From: Granulosicoccus sp963833195
GTDB lineage: Bacteria; Pseudomonadota; Gammaproteobacteria; Granulosicoccales; Granulosicoccaceae
DNA: 64,000 bases
NCBI GenBank assembly: GCA_963833195.1
Contig: CAWHXF010000027.1
Coordinates: forward strand, 1 to 64,000
Reading direction: 5' to 3'
This document shows, in pieces, positions 28,495-38,460 of this stretch. The notes beneath the pieces were generated by a model. The model had not been told where the DNA came from, searched no databases, and saw nothing but the letters and a program-made list of their open reading frames with translations. Numbering within the stretch: the stretch's first letter is position 1; each line of letters opens with the position of its first letter. Position numbers and translations under genes: made by a program.

Positions 28495-29504
28495 TCCTCG
28501 GCAAGCTGCTCGGCGCCACGCTCGGCTACCTGATCATCGGCGGCATTCCGGGCGTGCTCATCGGCGGGGTGCTCGGTCACCTCTGGGACCGGGTGCGGCC
28601 GCTCGCGCGGCGCGCGCGCGCGCAGGGCTCGGGCGGGTGGGGGTCGGTCTTCGGCGGTGCGGGCATGCCGGGCGGCGGCGCGCGCGGCGCGGCGACGCCG
28701 GACGTGCTGGCCGTGCGTCAGGCGTTCTTCGACGCGACGTTCGCGGTGATGGGGCACGTCGCGAAGGCGGACGGGCGGGTCGATCCGCGCGAGATCGCGC
28801 TGGCCGAGGCACTCATGACGCGCATGCGGCTCGGGCCGGAGCGGCGGCGCGAGGCCATCGCGCGGTTCACCGAAGGCAAGGCGCCGGACTTTCCGGTGGA
28901 CGCGGTGGTGGGGCGGCTGGTGGCGTCGGCCCCCGGACAGGCGAACCTGTACGTCTCGTTCCTGCAGATCCAGATGCAGATGGCCATGGCCGACGGCGAC
29001 TACGCGCCCGACGAGGAGCGCGTGCTGCGCGGCGTGGCGGCGTTGCTGGGCATTCCGGCGCTCGCGTTCCGGCAGATCGAGATGATCGCGCGCATGTCGG
29101 CACGCGCGGCGGCGGGCGGCTTCGGGGGAGGGTACGCGGGAGCGGGCCCGGAGGCGGCGAACGGGACCGGATACGCGGGCGGATACGCGGGCGGGTACGC
29201 GGGCGAACCGCCGCGCGGCGGCCGACGCTCCGGGCAGGGCCCCGGCGCGGAGGACGGATCGGCCCGCCCGCCGCCGCGCTCGAACGCGATCACGCTCGAC
29301 GAGGCCTACCGCATCCTCGGCGTGGCGCCGGACTCGGACCGCGCGACCGTCAAGGACGCGTGGCGGCGGCAGATGAGCGAGCACCATCCCGACAAGCTCG
29401 CCTCGAAGGGGCTGCCCGAGGAGATGATGGAGCTCGCCAACGATCGCGCGCAGACCATCCAGAAGGCCTGGGAGCGCATCCGCGAATCGAAGGGCTGGCG
29501 GTAG
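28491..29504 (+). CDS. djlA: DnaJ-like membrane co-chaperone DjlA
   Basis: 337 residues. One N-terminal transmembrane segment (ATLGYLIIGGIPGVLIGGVLG, residues 9-29, glycine-rich dimerising type), a TerB-like helical domain (about 75-205, KADGRVDPREIALAE and MADGDYAPDEE), a Gly/Tyr/Ala-rich linker with repeated GYAG units, and a C-terminal J domain (about 265-337) with the HPD signature near residue 299. It stimulates DnaK from the inner membrane. Start overlaps the aminotransferase stop (ATGA). The linker repeat, encoded by GGATACGCGGGC-type DNA units, is a local expansion. Confidence 0.93.
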   Translation: MILGKLLGATLGYLIIGGIPGVLIGGVLGHLWDRVRPLARRARAQGSGGWGSVFGGAGMPGGGARGAATPDVLAVRQAFFDATFAVMGHVAKADGRVDPREIALAEALMTRMRLGPERRREAIARFTEGKAPDFPVDAVVGRLVASAPGQANLYVSFLQIQMQMAMADGDYAPDEERVLRGVAALLGIPALAFRQIEMIARMSARAAAGGFGGGYAGAGPEAANGTGYAGGYAGGYAGEPPRGGRRSGQGPGAEDGSARPPPRSNAITLDEAYRILGVAPDSDRATVKDAWRRQMSEHHPDKLASKGLPEEMMELANDRAQTIQKAWERIRESKGWR

Positions 29505-29510
29505 CGGCAC

Positions 29511-30029
29511 TCACGCCTCGTTCAGCCGCGGCATCAGCTCGACGAGGTTGCAGGGCCGCGTGCGCGCGTCCAGCTGGTGCACGATGAGCTTCTCCCACGC
29601 GAGCCGGCACGCCCCGGAGGAGCCCGGCAGCACGAACACGAAGGTCGCGTTGGCGACGCCGGCGAGCGCACGCGACTGCAGCGTGGACGTGCCGATCTCG
29701 TCGTAGGACAGCACGCGGAACATCTCGCCGAAGCCGTCGATGACCTTGTCGAGCAGCGGCTCGACGGCCTCGGGCGTGCCGTCGCGGCCGGTGATGCCGG
29801 TGCCGCCGGTGCTCAGCACCGCGTCGACCTCCGGGTCGGCTATCCAGCGCGAGACGGCGGCGCGGATGGCGTACACGTCGTCGCGCACGATCGCCTTCTC
29901 GGCCAGCACGTGGCCGGCGGCGCCCAGGGAGTCGACCAGACGCTTGCCCGAGCGGTCCTCGGCCTCGCCGCGCGTGTCCGAGACGGTCAGCACGGCGATG
30001 TTCAGGGGCTTGAAGACGAGGTCGGTCAT
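29511..30029 (-). CDS. moaB: Molybdenum cofactor biosynthesis protein MoaB
   Basis: 172 residues of the MogA/MoaB family. The molybdopterin-binding motif STGGTGITGRDGTPEA and the LPGSSGACRLAWEKLI block are intact, as is the start LNIAVLTVSDTRGEAEDRSG. E. coli MoaB itself is not essential for cofactor synthesis, whereas MogA adenylylates molybdopterin; in genomes with one protein, MoaB-type members can carry out adenylylation. No other mo- gene is nearby. Convergent with djlA (6 bp between stops) and divergent from rluB. Confidence 0.92.
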   Translation of the reverse strand: MTDLVFKPLNIAVLTVSDTRGEAEDRSGKRLVDSLGAAGHVLAEKAIVRDDVYAIRAAVSRWIADPEVDAVLSTGGTGITGRDGTPEAVEPLLDKVIDGFGEMFRVLSYDEIGTSTLQSRALAGVANATFVFVLPGSSGACRLAWEKLIVHQLDARTRPCNLVELMPRLNEA

Positions 30030-30082
30030 GGCGGCACGGCGGTTCGGGGGCGTGCCGCGATCCTAGGGCAACCGCGCGCCTG

Positions 30083-30088
30083 TAGACT
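30083..30088 (+). promoter_or_regulatory. -10-like TAGACT seven bases before rluB
   Basis: TAGACT is followed by seven bases and then the ATG of rluB, so transcription would start at or next to the A of the start codon. There is no ribosome-binding site in between and no good -35. Similar spacing occurs before era, cysS and nusB. Confidence 0.4.
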
Positions 30089-30095
30089 CGCGCCC

Positions 30096-30926
30096 ATGGC
30101 GGAGCGGCTGCAGAAGATCCTCGCGAACACCGGTCTGGGGTCGCGTCGCGAGCTCGAGGGCTGGATCCGTGCCGGCGAGGTCCGGGTGAACGGCGAGCGT
30201 GCGGCCCTCGGCGCGAAGGCCCAGCTCGGCGACGATCTCGTGGTGAAGGGGCGCTTCTACCGCGTGGTCACCGACGATCGCGAGGTGCGCCGCGTGCTGG
30301 CGTATCACAAGCCGCTCGGCGAGGTGACCACGCGCGACGACCCCGAGGGTCGCAGGACCGTCTTCGACGCGCTGCCGCGGTTGCACCACGGGCGCTGGAT
30401 CGCGGTGGGCCGGCTCGACATCAACACCCTCGGGCTGCTGCTGCTGACGAACGACGGGGAGCTCGCCAACGCGCTCATGCATCCCTCCGGCGAGTTCGAG
30501 CGCCACTACGCGGTGCGCGTGAACGGGCGCGTCGATGCACAGACGCTGGAACGGCTGACCACCGGCGTGGAGCTCGAGGACGGCGTGGCGAGCTTCGAGC
30601 GCATGGTCGAGGAGGCCGGCGAGGACGGCTCGGCCAACCGCTGGTACCGCGTGGTGGTGAAGCAGGGCAGGAACCGCATCGTGCGGCGGCTGTTCGAGTC
30701 GCAGGGGTTGCAGGTCAGCCGGCTCATCCGCACGCGCTTCGGACCCATCGCGCTGCCGCGCTGGCTGGCGCGCGGCAAGATCCACGAGCTCGGCCCCGAC
30801 GACGTCGGTTCGCTGTCGGCCGAGGCGAAGCTCGCGCCGCGCCCGGCCGCGAAGCTGCGCATCGTCACGGTGCACCCCCGTCAGCGCCGCGCCGCCCAGC
30901 AGCGGCGCGTCAAGCGCAAGTCCTGA
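30096..30926 (+). CDS. rluB: 23S rRNA pseudouridine(2605) synthase RluB
   Basis: 276 residues. N-terminal S4 RNA-binding domain (ERLQKILANTGLGSRRELEGWI, G.V.VNG) and a RsuA/RluB-type pseudouridine synthase domain with catalytic Asp108 in GRLDINTLGLL. HPSGEFERHYAVRV and GRNRIVRRLFES are further family blocks. RluB rather than RsuA or RluE is chosen because of length and the basic C-terminal tail (RRAAQQRRVKRKS). ATG 30096 is preceded by TAGACT seven bases upstream and no Shine-Dalgarno sequence. Confidence 0.93.
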   Translation: MAERLQKILANTGLGSRRELEGWIRAGEVRVNGERAALGAKAQLGDDLVVKGRFYRVVTDDREVRRVLAYHKPLGEVTTRDDPEGRRTVFDALPRLHHGRWIAVGRLDINTLGLLLLTNDGELANALMHPSGEFERHYAVRVNGRVDAQTLERLTTGVELEDGVASFERMVEEAGEDGSANRWYRVVVKQGRNRIVRRLFESQGLQVSRLIRTRFGPIALPRWLARGKIHELGPDDVGSLSAEAKLAPRPAAKLRIVTVHPRQRRAAQQRRVKRKS

Positions 30927-30933
30927 ACAACGC

Positions 30934-31305
30934 ATGGCCAATTCGCTCGTGAAGAAGGACAAGGCGGCCACGCTGTACCGCGTGCGTTTCGTCAACCGCG
31001 ACGAGCTGTGGGAGATCTACGCGCGGCGCGTGCTCCAGGGCGAGCTCTACGGCTTCGTCACCCTCGAGCAGCTCGTGTTCGACACCCATGCCGGCGTGGT
31101 CGTCGACCCGCACGAGGAGCGGCTCAAGCGCGAGTTCGCGGGCGTCACGCGCACCATGGTGCCCATGCACGCGGTCGTGCGCATCGACGAGGTCGAGAAG
31201 CGCGGGCCCGGACGCATCACCGCGCTGGAGGGCGGCGCGGCCGGTGGCGGCGGCGATGCCGGCGGCAACGTCGCGCGCTTTCCGCCGCCGCCGAAGCCGC
31301 GCTGA
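30934..31305 (+). CDS. DUF1820 family protein
   Basis: 123 residues. YRVRFVNRDELWEIYARRVLQGELYGFVTLEQLVFD is the conserved core of DUF1820, small cytoplasmic proteins widespread in gammaproteobacteria with no known function; VVDPHEERLKREFAGV and MVPMHAVVRIDEVEKRG complete it. The last 25 residues are glycine- and proline-rich. It follows rluB by 7 bp in the same direction and lies just before the tRNA-Ser gene. Confidence 0.88.
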   Translation: MANSLVKKDKAATLYRVRFVNRDELWEIYARRVLQGELYGFVTLEQLVFDTHAGVVVDPHEERLKREFAGVTRTMVPMHAVVRIDEVEKRGPGRITALEGGAAGGGGDAGGNVARFPPPPKPR

Positions 31306-31319
31306 GCCCGCACATTCGC

Positions 31320-31325
31320 TACACT
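31320..31325 (+). promoter_or_regulatory. -10 box (TACACT) for tRNA-Ser
   Basis: TACACT ends 10 bp before the mature tRNA 5' end, a suitable position for a tRNA promoter. The -35 region overlaps the end of the DUF1820 gene and is not a good match. Confidence 0.4.
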
Positions 31326-31335
31326 GCGCACCGCC

Positions 31336-31427
31336 GGAGAGGTGGCCGAGTGGTTGAAGGCGCCAGCCTGGAAAGTTGGTATACGGGGTAACCCGTATCG
31401 AGGGTTCGAATCCCTCTCTCTCCGCCA
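31336..31427 (+). tRNA. tRNA-Ser (anticodon GGA)
   Basis: A 92-nt class II tRNA. The acceptor stem GGAGAGG pairs with TCTCTCC, the anticodon stem is CCAGC/GTTGG around the loop CTGGAAA (anticodon GGA at 31370-31372, reading UCC/UCU), a long variable arm TATACGGGGTAACCCGTATC follows, then the T arm GAGGG-TTCGAAT-CCCTC. The 3' CCA is encoded. Stands alone after DUF1820. Confidence 0.97.
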
Positions 31428-31625
31428 TCGTCGCCCCGTCGGGCTCGGCTCGACGGTCACGATCCGTTCGGCCGACGACACCGACCTGTGACGCGGGCCC
31501 GTTACTTGCTGGAAATCGCCTCGCGGAGGTGCTGCGGGTCACGCTCCGACGTGTCAATCTGCCGCGTACCAGCACCGCGGCCGATAGGCTCCGGAACGTC
31601 CTCCGGCGCGCCGCGTCACATCGCC

Positions 31626-32900
31626 ATGTTCCCGTCACACGCCCGTTCGTCCCGCCCGGGACCCTCGTCCCGCGAGGGATCGTCTTCGCGGGCGCGCCGT
31701 CTCGCCTGCGTCCCGCTCGCCGTTGCCCTCGGCGCGCTGCCCGCCGCGGCCCAGGAGCTCGGCGACGCGCGCACCGCCGCGCCGTCCGCCGCCGACCTTG
31801 CCGCCGACGCCGCCGCCGTTCCCGAATTCGCCATCGTCGACTACACCACGCGCGTGGTCGGCGGCGCGCGCACGGACGTGGGCCACTGGCCCTCGGTCGT
31901 GGCGTTGCTGCACCCCGGCGAGCTCAGCGTGCCGTACAACCGCCAGTTCTGCGGCGGTACGGTCATCGAGTCGGGCTGGGTGCTGACGGCCGCGCACTGC
32001 ATGTACGACCTCTTCGGCAATCCGATCGAGGCCGGGGAGGTCAGCGTGCTGGACGGCCAGACCGACCTGAGCGAGCCGTCGAACGGTCGCGAGATCGGCG
32101 TCGTCGCGGTGCACCGCCATCCCGGTTACGTGGACGATCTGGAAGGCCGCACGCACGACGACATCGCGTTGCTGCAACTGGCGAGCCCCACCTCGGCGCC
32201 GCCCACCGAGCTGTTCGCGGGGGACCCGGAGGACTACCCCGGTCTGCCCGCCGCCGTCATCGGCTGGGGCGCGACCGAGTACGTGACCATCGGCAGGACG
32301 CCGTTCCCGGACAGCCTGCAGCGCGGCGTGGTCCCGCTGGTGCCGCGCGCGACGTGCAACGCTCCGGAGGCGTACGCCGGCGACGTCGTCGACGGGCAGT
32401 TCTGCGCAGGCTACCCCGAGGGCGGTGTGGACACCTGCATCGGCGACAGCGGCGGGCCGCTCTACATCCAGGTCGACGGCCGCGTGCAGCAGGCCGGTGT
32501 CACGAGTTTCGGACGCGGCTGCGCGTTGCCCGACTACTACGGCATCTACACGAGCACCGCCCGCTACCTCGACTGGATCCGGCAGTTCGTGCAGCTTCCC
32601 ATCGAGCCGGTGCCGCCCGTGGCTGCGGTGGCCGGCGGGACGGACGACGGCGTCGTCACCACGCCGCGCTCGCCCTCGGGCGGCGCCGCCGGGGACGGCA
32701 AGGAGGATGGTCCGCTGGAGAGCTCCGGCGGCGGCGGCGGAGCGGTGGGTGCGCCGACGGCGCTGAGCTTGCTGATGCTGCTGCTGAGCCGGGCCCTGAA
32801 CCGGCGCCGGTCACCGCCGGCCCGTGATCAGTCCTTCAGGAACTCGTTCCTGATCTCGTCGAAGCTCGTGTGGCGGATGTCGCGTCCCTTCACGAGGTAG
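31626..32900 (+). CDS. Secreted trypsin-like serine protease with GlyGly-CTERM-like tail (VesB-type)
   Basis: 424 residues. Signal peptide ends near LPAAAQE (43), mature chymotrypsin fold starts at RVVGGARTD (about 76). Catalytic triad: His124 (LTAAHC), Asp179 (DDIALLQL), Ser275 (CIGDSGGPL); Asp269 six residues before the serine indicates trypsin-like Arg/Lys preference. A Ser/Gly-rich linker leads to SSGGGGG, a hydrophobic stretch (APTALSLLMLLLSRAL) and RRR, the plan of GlyGly-CTERM sorting signals cleaved by rhombosortase, as in Vibrio VesB. About 27 residues continue beyond the arginines and overlap the convergent phoU gene by 73 bp; a late indel may have extended the frame. Confidence 0.88.
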   Translation: MFPSHARSSRPGPSSREGSSSRARRLACVPLAVALGALPAAAQELGDARTAAPSAADLAADAAAVPEFAIVDYTTRVVGGARTDVGHWPSVVALLHPGELSVPYNRQFCGGTVIESGWVLTAAHCMYDLFGNPIEAGEVSVLDGQTDLSEPSNGREIGVVAVHRHPGYVDDLEGRTHDDIALLQLASPTSAPPTELFAGDPEDYPGLPAAVIGWGATEYVTIGRTPFPDSLQRGVVPLVPRATCNAPEAYAGDVVDGQFCAGYPEGGVDTCIGDSGGPLYIQVDGRVQQAGVTSFGRGCALPDYYGIYTSTARYLDWIRQFVQLPIEPVPPVAAVAGGTDDGVVTTPRSPSGGAAGDGKEDGPLESSGGGGGAVGAPTALSLLMLLLSRALNRRRSPPARDQSFRNSFLISSKLVWRMSRPFTR

Positions 32901-33544
32901 ACGACGTACTCGCAGATGTTGACCGAGTGATCGCCGATGCGCTCCAGCGCGCGCGCGCACCAGGTCATGGCGAAGAGCTTCGACACCTGCCGCGGGTCCT
33001 CCACCAGGTGCGTGCCGAGCAGCCGCTCCAGGGTGCCGTACTCGCGGTTGACGTCGTCGTCGCGCTGCGCGGTGCGCAGCGCCGCATCGACGTCCAGGCG
33101 CGCGAACGCGTCGAGCGAGTCGCGCAGCATCGAGCGCACGAGCTCGCCGAGGTGCCGGAGGTCCTTCCGGTAGCGCGCCGTCTCCTCCTGATGCGCCAGC
33201 TCGATGGCGAAGCGCCCGAGCTTCTCGGCCTCGTCGCCGATGCGCTCCAGGTCGGTGATGACCTTGATGACGGTGACGACGAGCCGCAGGTCGCTGGCGG
33301 TGGGCTGGCGACGCGCGAGCACGCGCGTGCACTCCTCGTCGATCTCGACCTCCAGCGCGTTCACGTGGAAGTCGGACTGCGCGACCTTGGCTGCGAGGTC
33401 CGCGTCGCCCTCGAGCAGCGAGGTGAGCCCGTCCGCCACCTGACGCTCGACCAGGCCGCCCATCGAAAGGACCTTGTTGCGGATGGCCTCGAGCTCGAGG
33501 TTGAATTGCTGCGAGATGTGCTGGTCGAGGTGGAGCTTGTCCAC
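32828..33544 (-). CDS. phoU: Phosphate-specific transport regulator PhoU
   Basis: 238 residues in two three-helix PhoU domains, each with an E/DxxxD-type metal motif (LERIGDEAEKLGRF near 100; LERIGDHSVNICEY near 206). PhoU represses the Pho regulon when phosphate is plentiful by linking the Pst transporter to PhoR. Starts at GTG 33544, whose G is also the last base of a TAG that would end pstB (TAGTG), a typical coupling junction. Last gene of the pst operon and convergent with the protease gene. Confidence 0.96.
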   Translation of the reverse strand: MDKLHLDQHISQQFNLELEAIRNKVLSMGGLVERQVADGLTSLLEGDADLAAKVAQSDFHVNALEVEIDEECTRVLARRQPTASDLRLVVTVIKVITDLERIGDEAEKLGRFAIELAHQEETARYRKDLRHLGELVRSMLRDSLDAFARLDVDAALRTAQRDDDVNREYGTLERLLGTHLVEDPRQVSKLFAMTWCARALERIGDHSVNICEYVVYLVKGRDIRHTSFDEIRNEFLKD

Positions 33545-34484
33545 TAGCGCAGCCGAACCGCCCGGTGATGTAGTTCTCGGTCAGCTCGTGCTGAGGCGTG
33601 GTGAACACCGCGTCGGTGGCGTTGACCTCGACGAGCTTGCCCAGGTGGAAGTAGGCGGTGCGCTGCGACACGCGCGCGGCCTGCTGCATGGAGTGCGTGA
33701 CGATGGCGATGGCGTAGTTCTGCCTGAGCTCGTCGATCAGCTCCTCGATGCGCGCCGTGGCGATGGGGTCCAGCGCCGAGCAAGGCTCGTCCATCAGGAT
33801 GACCTCGGGGCTGACCGCGATGGTGCGCGCGATGCACAGCCGCTGCTGCTGGCCGCCGGAGAGCCCCGTGCCGGGGGAGTCCAGCCGGTCCTTGACCTCG
33901 TCGAAGAGCCCCGCCTTCTTCAGGCTGTCGACCACGATGTCGTCCAGCTCGGCGCGATTGCCGGCGAGCCCGTGGATGCGCGGGCCGTAGGCGACGTTGT
34001 CGTAGATGCTCTTGGCGAAGGGGTTCGGTTTCTGGAACACCATGCCCACGCGCGCGCGCAGCAGCACCGGGTCCAGGTCCGCGCCGTAGAGATCCTCGCC
34101 GTCCAGCGACATCTCCCCCGTGACCCGGCACGACGGGATGGTGTCGTTCATGCGGTTCAGGCAGCGCAGGAACGTGGACTTGCCGCAGCCGGACGGGCCG
34201 ATCATGGCCACGACCTCGTTGCTGCCGATGTCCAGGCTCACGTCGTGGATGGCCTGCTTGTCGCCGTACCAGACGTCCACGCCGCGCGTGCGCATCTTCG
34301 GCGACTCCACGGTGAAGCTGCCCACCGTGCCCTTGATCTCGTCGAACACGGTGCTGGCGTCTCGCTCCTTGTCGCGCGCGGGCGGTACCAGCGCGGCGGG
34401 TCGGTCTTCGGCGGGGGTGGCCCCGCCGAAGGTGCCGATCGGGGTGCCGGCGGGAATGCCGGCGCGGGCGAGTATATCGGCCAT
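33544..34484 (-). CDS. pstB: Phosphate ABC transporter ATP-binding protein PstB, frame broken at the end
   Basis: About 313 residues. Energises phosphate import by PstSCA. Walker A GPSGCGKST, Q-loop VFQKPNPF, signature LSGGQQQRL, Walker B VILMDEPCSALDP and the H-switch VTHSMQQAAR are all present. The family ends ENYITGRFG, found here about 12 bases before a TAG that is out of frame by one base; as written the frame runs on across all of phoU. One added base after GRFG restores a normal stop overlapping the phoU GTG. The 941-nt length is one short of a multiple of three. The N-terminal 65 residues are an extension with Ala/Pro-rich sequence. Confidence 0.93.
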
Positions 34485-34521
34485 CGTCAGAAGGTCCTTG
34501 GCGAAGGGGGGAAGGGCGCGC

Positions 34522-35883
34522 TCACCAGCGGCGCTCGAAGCGCTTCCTGAGCAGCACCGCGACCGCGTTCATCACGATCAGGAACGCGAGCAGCACCATG
34601 ATGGCGGCGGAGGTCTTCTCGACGAACGCGCGCTCGGGGCTGTCGGCCCAGAGATACACCTGCACGGGCAGCACCGTCGCCGAATCGGTGATGCCCTGGG
34701 GGATGTCGACGATGAACGCCACCATGCCGATCATCAGCAGCGGCGCGGTCTCGCCGAGCGCCTGGGCGAGGCCGATGATGGTGCCCGTCAGGATGCCGGG
34801 CATCGCCAGCGGCAGCACGTGGTGGAACACCACCTGGGTGTCGGACGCCCCGAGCCCCCGCGCCGCCTCGCGGATCGACGGCGGCACGGATTTCAGCGCC
34901 GCGCGGCTCGCGATGATGATGGTCGGCAGCGTCATCAGGGACAGCACGATGCCGCCGACGAGCGGCGCCGAGCGCGGCAGCGCGAAGAAGTTGATGAACA
35001 CCGCGAGCCCCAGCAGCCCGAACACGATGGACGGCACGGCCGCGAGGTTGTTTATGTTCACCTCCACGATGTCGGTCCACCGGTTCTGCGGCGCGAACTC
35101 CTCGAGATAGATGGCCGCGGCCACGGCGATGGGGAACGACAGCGCGAAGGTGATCAGCAGCACGTAGGCCGAACCGACGAGGGCTGCGCGGATGCCCGCG
35201 AGCTCCGGCTCGCGCGAGTCGCCGTTCTGGAAGAACGTCGTGTTGAAGCGCACGTCGAGCTCCCCGGCGGCCTCGAGCTCCGCTGCCCAGCCGATGGCCT
35301 GGTCGCTCATGCGGGTGGTCAGCGCGTCGGGGTTCGAGAGGTCCTCGCCGCGTTTCACGAGCGCGCCCAGCTCGTCGTCGGCGGGCACCCAGAGCTGCAG
35401 GCGCGTGCCGAAGATCTCCGGGTCGGCAGCCGCGCGGCGCGCGAGCTCGTAGCCCGCACCGGTGCTCACGAGGTCGTAGAGCGCCTGCTTCTCGGAGCGC
35501 CCCTCGACGTCGGGGAAGCGCTCGCGCAACGCGGCCTTCACGGCGCCGTCCCAATCGGCGCGGCGCAGCAACTGCGGGTCGGCGGCCTCGGCCTCGGTGA
35601 TGCCGAGCGTGTCGGCGTCGAGCGGCACGTCGAGCTGCACGAAGGTCTGGCTGAACGCGGGCAGGCCCTTCGACACGATGCTGACGAGCAGCAGCGCGAG
35701 GAAGGCGAGGCTGGCACCGATCGCGATCATGCCGTACGCGCGAAAGCGCTTCTCGGCGGCGTAGCGGCGCCTGAGGCCCGCCTTGACATGTGCGGTCACC
35801 GCGGAGGCCGCCGGGGCGGATCCCTTGTCGAGCCGGACGGCGTCGGCGGCGAGACGGGCGTCGGTGGGGGGCACGGTGGCCAT
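34522..35883 (-). CDS. pstA: Phosphate ABC transporter permease PstA
   Basis: 453 residues. The C-terminal two thirds are the MetI-type permease with five to six helices and the EAA loop (SIREAARGLGASDTQVVFHHVLPLAMPGI). A long insertion (about 85-235, EAEAADPQLLRRADWDG to FNTTFFQNGDS) between the first helix and the permease core matches the DUF3333 periplasmic domain seen in long PstA forms of gammaproteobacteria. ATG 35883 directly follows the pstC stop with no gap. Confidence 0.95.
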   Translation of the reverse strand: MATVPPTDARLAADAVRLDKGSAPAASAVTAHVKAGLRRRYAAEKRFRAYGMIAIGASLAFLALLLVSIVSKGLPAFSQTFVQLDVPLDADTLGITEAEAADPQLLRRADWDGAVKAALRERFPDVEGRSEKQALYDLVSTGAGYELARRAAADPEIFGTRLQLWVPADDELGALVKRGEDLSNPDALTTRMSDQAIGWAAELEAAGELDVRFNTTFFQNGDSREPELAGIRAALVGSAYVLLITFALSFPIAVAAAIYLEEFAPQNRWTDIVEVNINNLAAVPSIVFGLLGLAVFINFFALPRSAPLVGGIVLSLMTLPTIIIASRAALKSVPPSIREAARGLGASDTQVVFHHVLPLAMPGILTGTIIGLAQALGETAPLLMIGMVAFIVDIPQGITDSATVLPVQVYLWADSPERAFVEKTSAAIMVLLAFLIVMNAVAVLLRKRFERRW

Positions 35884-37275
<1,392 letters not shown>

Positions 37276-37283
37276 GGAACGGA

Positions 37284-38339
37284 TCAGTTGAAGCTCATGG
37301 GCTCGAGGCCTAGGGCGGCGTCGGCCACCTCGGCGCGCTTGTCCTCGTCGAGCGGGATCATGCCCTTGTCGGCGAGGTAGCCGTCCTCGCCGGAAGCCGC
37401 GTCGGACATGAACTCGGCGATGTACTCCTCGATGCCGGGCACCGTGCCGACGTGCTCGCCCTTGACGTAGAAGTACAGCGGGCGCGAGACGGGGTAGCTG
37501 CCGTCGGCGATGGTCTCGAACGTGGCCGGCACGCCGTCCATCAGCGAGCTCTGCACCAGGTCGCTGTTCTGGTCCAGGAAGCTGAAGCCGAAGATGCCGA
37601 CCGCGTCCGCGTTGGCCTGGAGCTTCTGCACGATCAGGTTGTCGTTCTCGCCGGCCTCGACGTACACGCCGTCCTCGCGCATGGTGGCGCAGGCCGCCGA
37701 CTTCGCGTCGTCGTCCAGCGCCTCGATGGCCTCGAACTCCTCGCAGCCGGTCTCCATCACGAGCTCCACGAACGCGTCGCGCGTGCCCGAGGTCGGCGGC
37801 GGCCCCAGCACCTCGATGGCGGTGTTCGGCAGCTCGGAGTCGATCTGCGACCACATCTTGTACGGATTGGCCACGAGCCCGTCGCCGTCCGGGTTCGGGA
37901 CCTGCTTGGCCAGCGCGAGGAAGAGGTCCTGCGCGGACAGCTCGAGCTGGTCGGCCTCGACCGAGTTCGCGATGGCGATGCCGTCGTAGCCGATCAGCAC
38001 CTCGACGACCTGCTCGACGCCGTTGTCGTTGCACATCTGCAGCTCGGACTCCTTGATGCGGCGCGACGAGTTCGTGATGTCCGGCGTGTCGATGCCGACG
38101 CCGCCGCAGAAGAGCTTCAGGCCGCCGCCGGAGCCGGTGGACTCGATCTTCGGCGTGGCGAAGTCGGTGGTCCGGCCGAAGCGCTCGGCGACGACGGTGG
38201 AGAAGGGATAGACCGTCGACGAGCCTACGACGCTGATGGTGTCGCGCGATTGCGCGAAGGCCGGAGCGGCGAGGGCGGCGGCGACGAGGCCCGCGAGGGG
38301 GGCGGCGACGAGAGCGCGGGTCTGCAAGGAGGTTCGCAT
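37284..38339 (-). CDS. pstS: Phosphate-binding periplasmic protein PstS
   Basis: 351 residues with signal peptide (AAALAAPAFAQSRD, cleavage near 30). The ligand-binding protein of the high-affinity phosphate transporter. SVVGSSTVYPFST, the phosphate loop STGSGGGLKLFC, DITNSSRRIKESEL and PPPTSGTRDAFVELV are characteristic of this PstS group, which differs from E. coli PstS. First gene of pstSCAB-phoU, with a Pho-box promoter upstream. Confidence 0.96.
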   Translation of the reverse strand: MRTSLQTRALVAAPLAGLVAAALAAPAFAQSRDTISVVGSSTVYPFSTVVAERFGRTTDFATPKIESTGSGGGLKLFCGGVGIDTPDITNSSRRIKESELQMCNDNGVEQVVEVLIGYDGIAIANSVEADQLELSAQDLFLALAKQVPNPDGDGLVANPYKMWSQIDSELPNTAIEVLGPPPTSGTRDAFVELVMETGCEEFEAIEALDDDAKSAACATMREDGVYVEAGENDNLIVQKLQANADAVGIFGFSFLDQNSDLVQSSLMDGVPATFETIADGSYPVSRPLYFYVKGEHVGTVPGIEEYIAEFMSDAASGEDGYLADKGMIPLDEDKRAEVADAALGLEPMSFN

Positions 38340-38374
38340 CGTGGGTGTGCCTGTGGGGGCGGGGTGGTGCGGGA

Positions 38375-38408
38375 ATTATCGGAACCCCGTATGACAGCCC
38401 CGTGACAC
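38375..38408 (-). promoter_or_regulatory. PhoB-dependent promoter of the pst operon (Pho box plus -10)
   Basis: On the minus strand two seven-base direct repeats, GTGTCAC and CTGTCAT, are separated by GGGG, the 11-bp period of a Pho box (plus 38408-38391). A TTTCAT-like third half-site lies just upstream. GATAAT follows 10 bp downstream (38380-38375) as the -10, the spacing at which PhoB replaces the -35. Start of transcription would be about 30 bp before pstS. Confidence 0.85.
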
Positions 38409-38460
38409 TTCATGAAACCCGCGTGAACTCTCCCGCGGAAGACGCTCGTGACGCCGGGGA

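Noticed and set aside
32811..34484. A PstB-PhoU fusion of 557 residues
   Set aside because: The part after GRFG is out of frame with PhoU and resembles no protein. A lost base at the TAGTG junction explains it.
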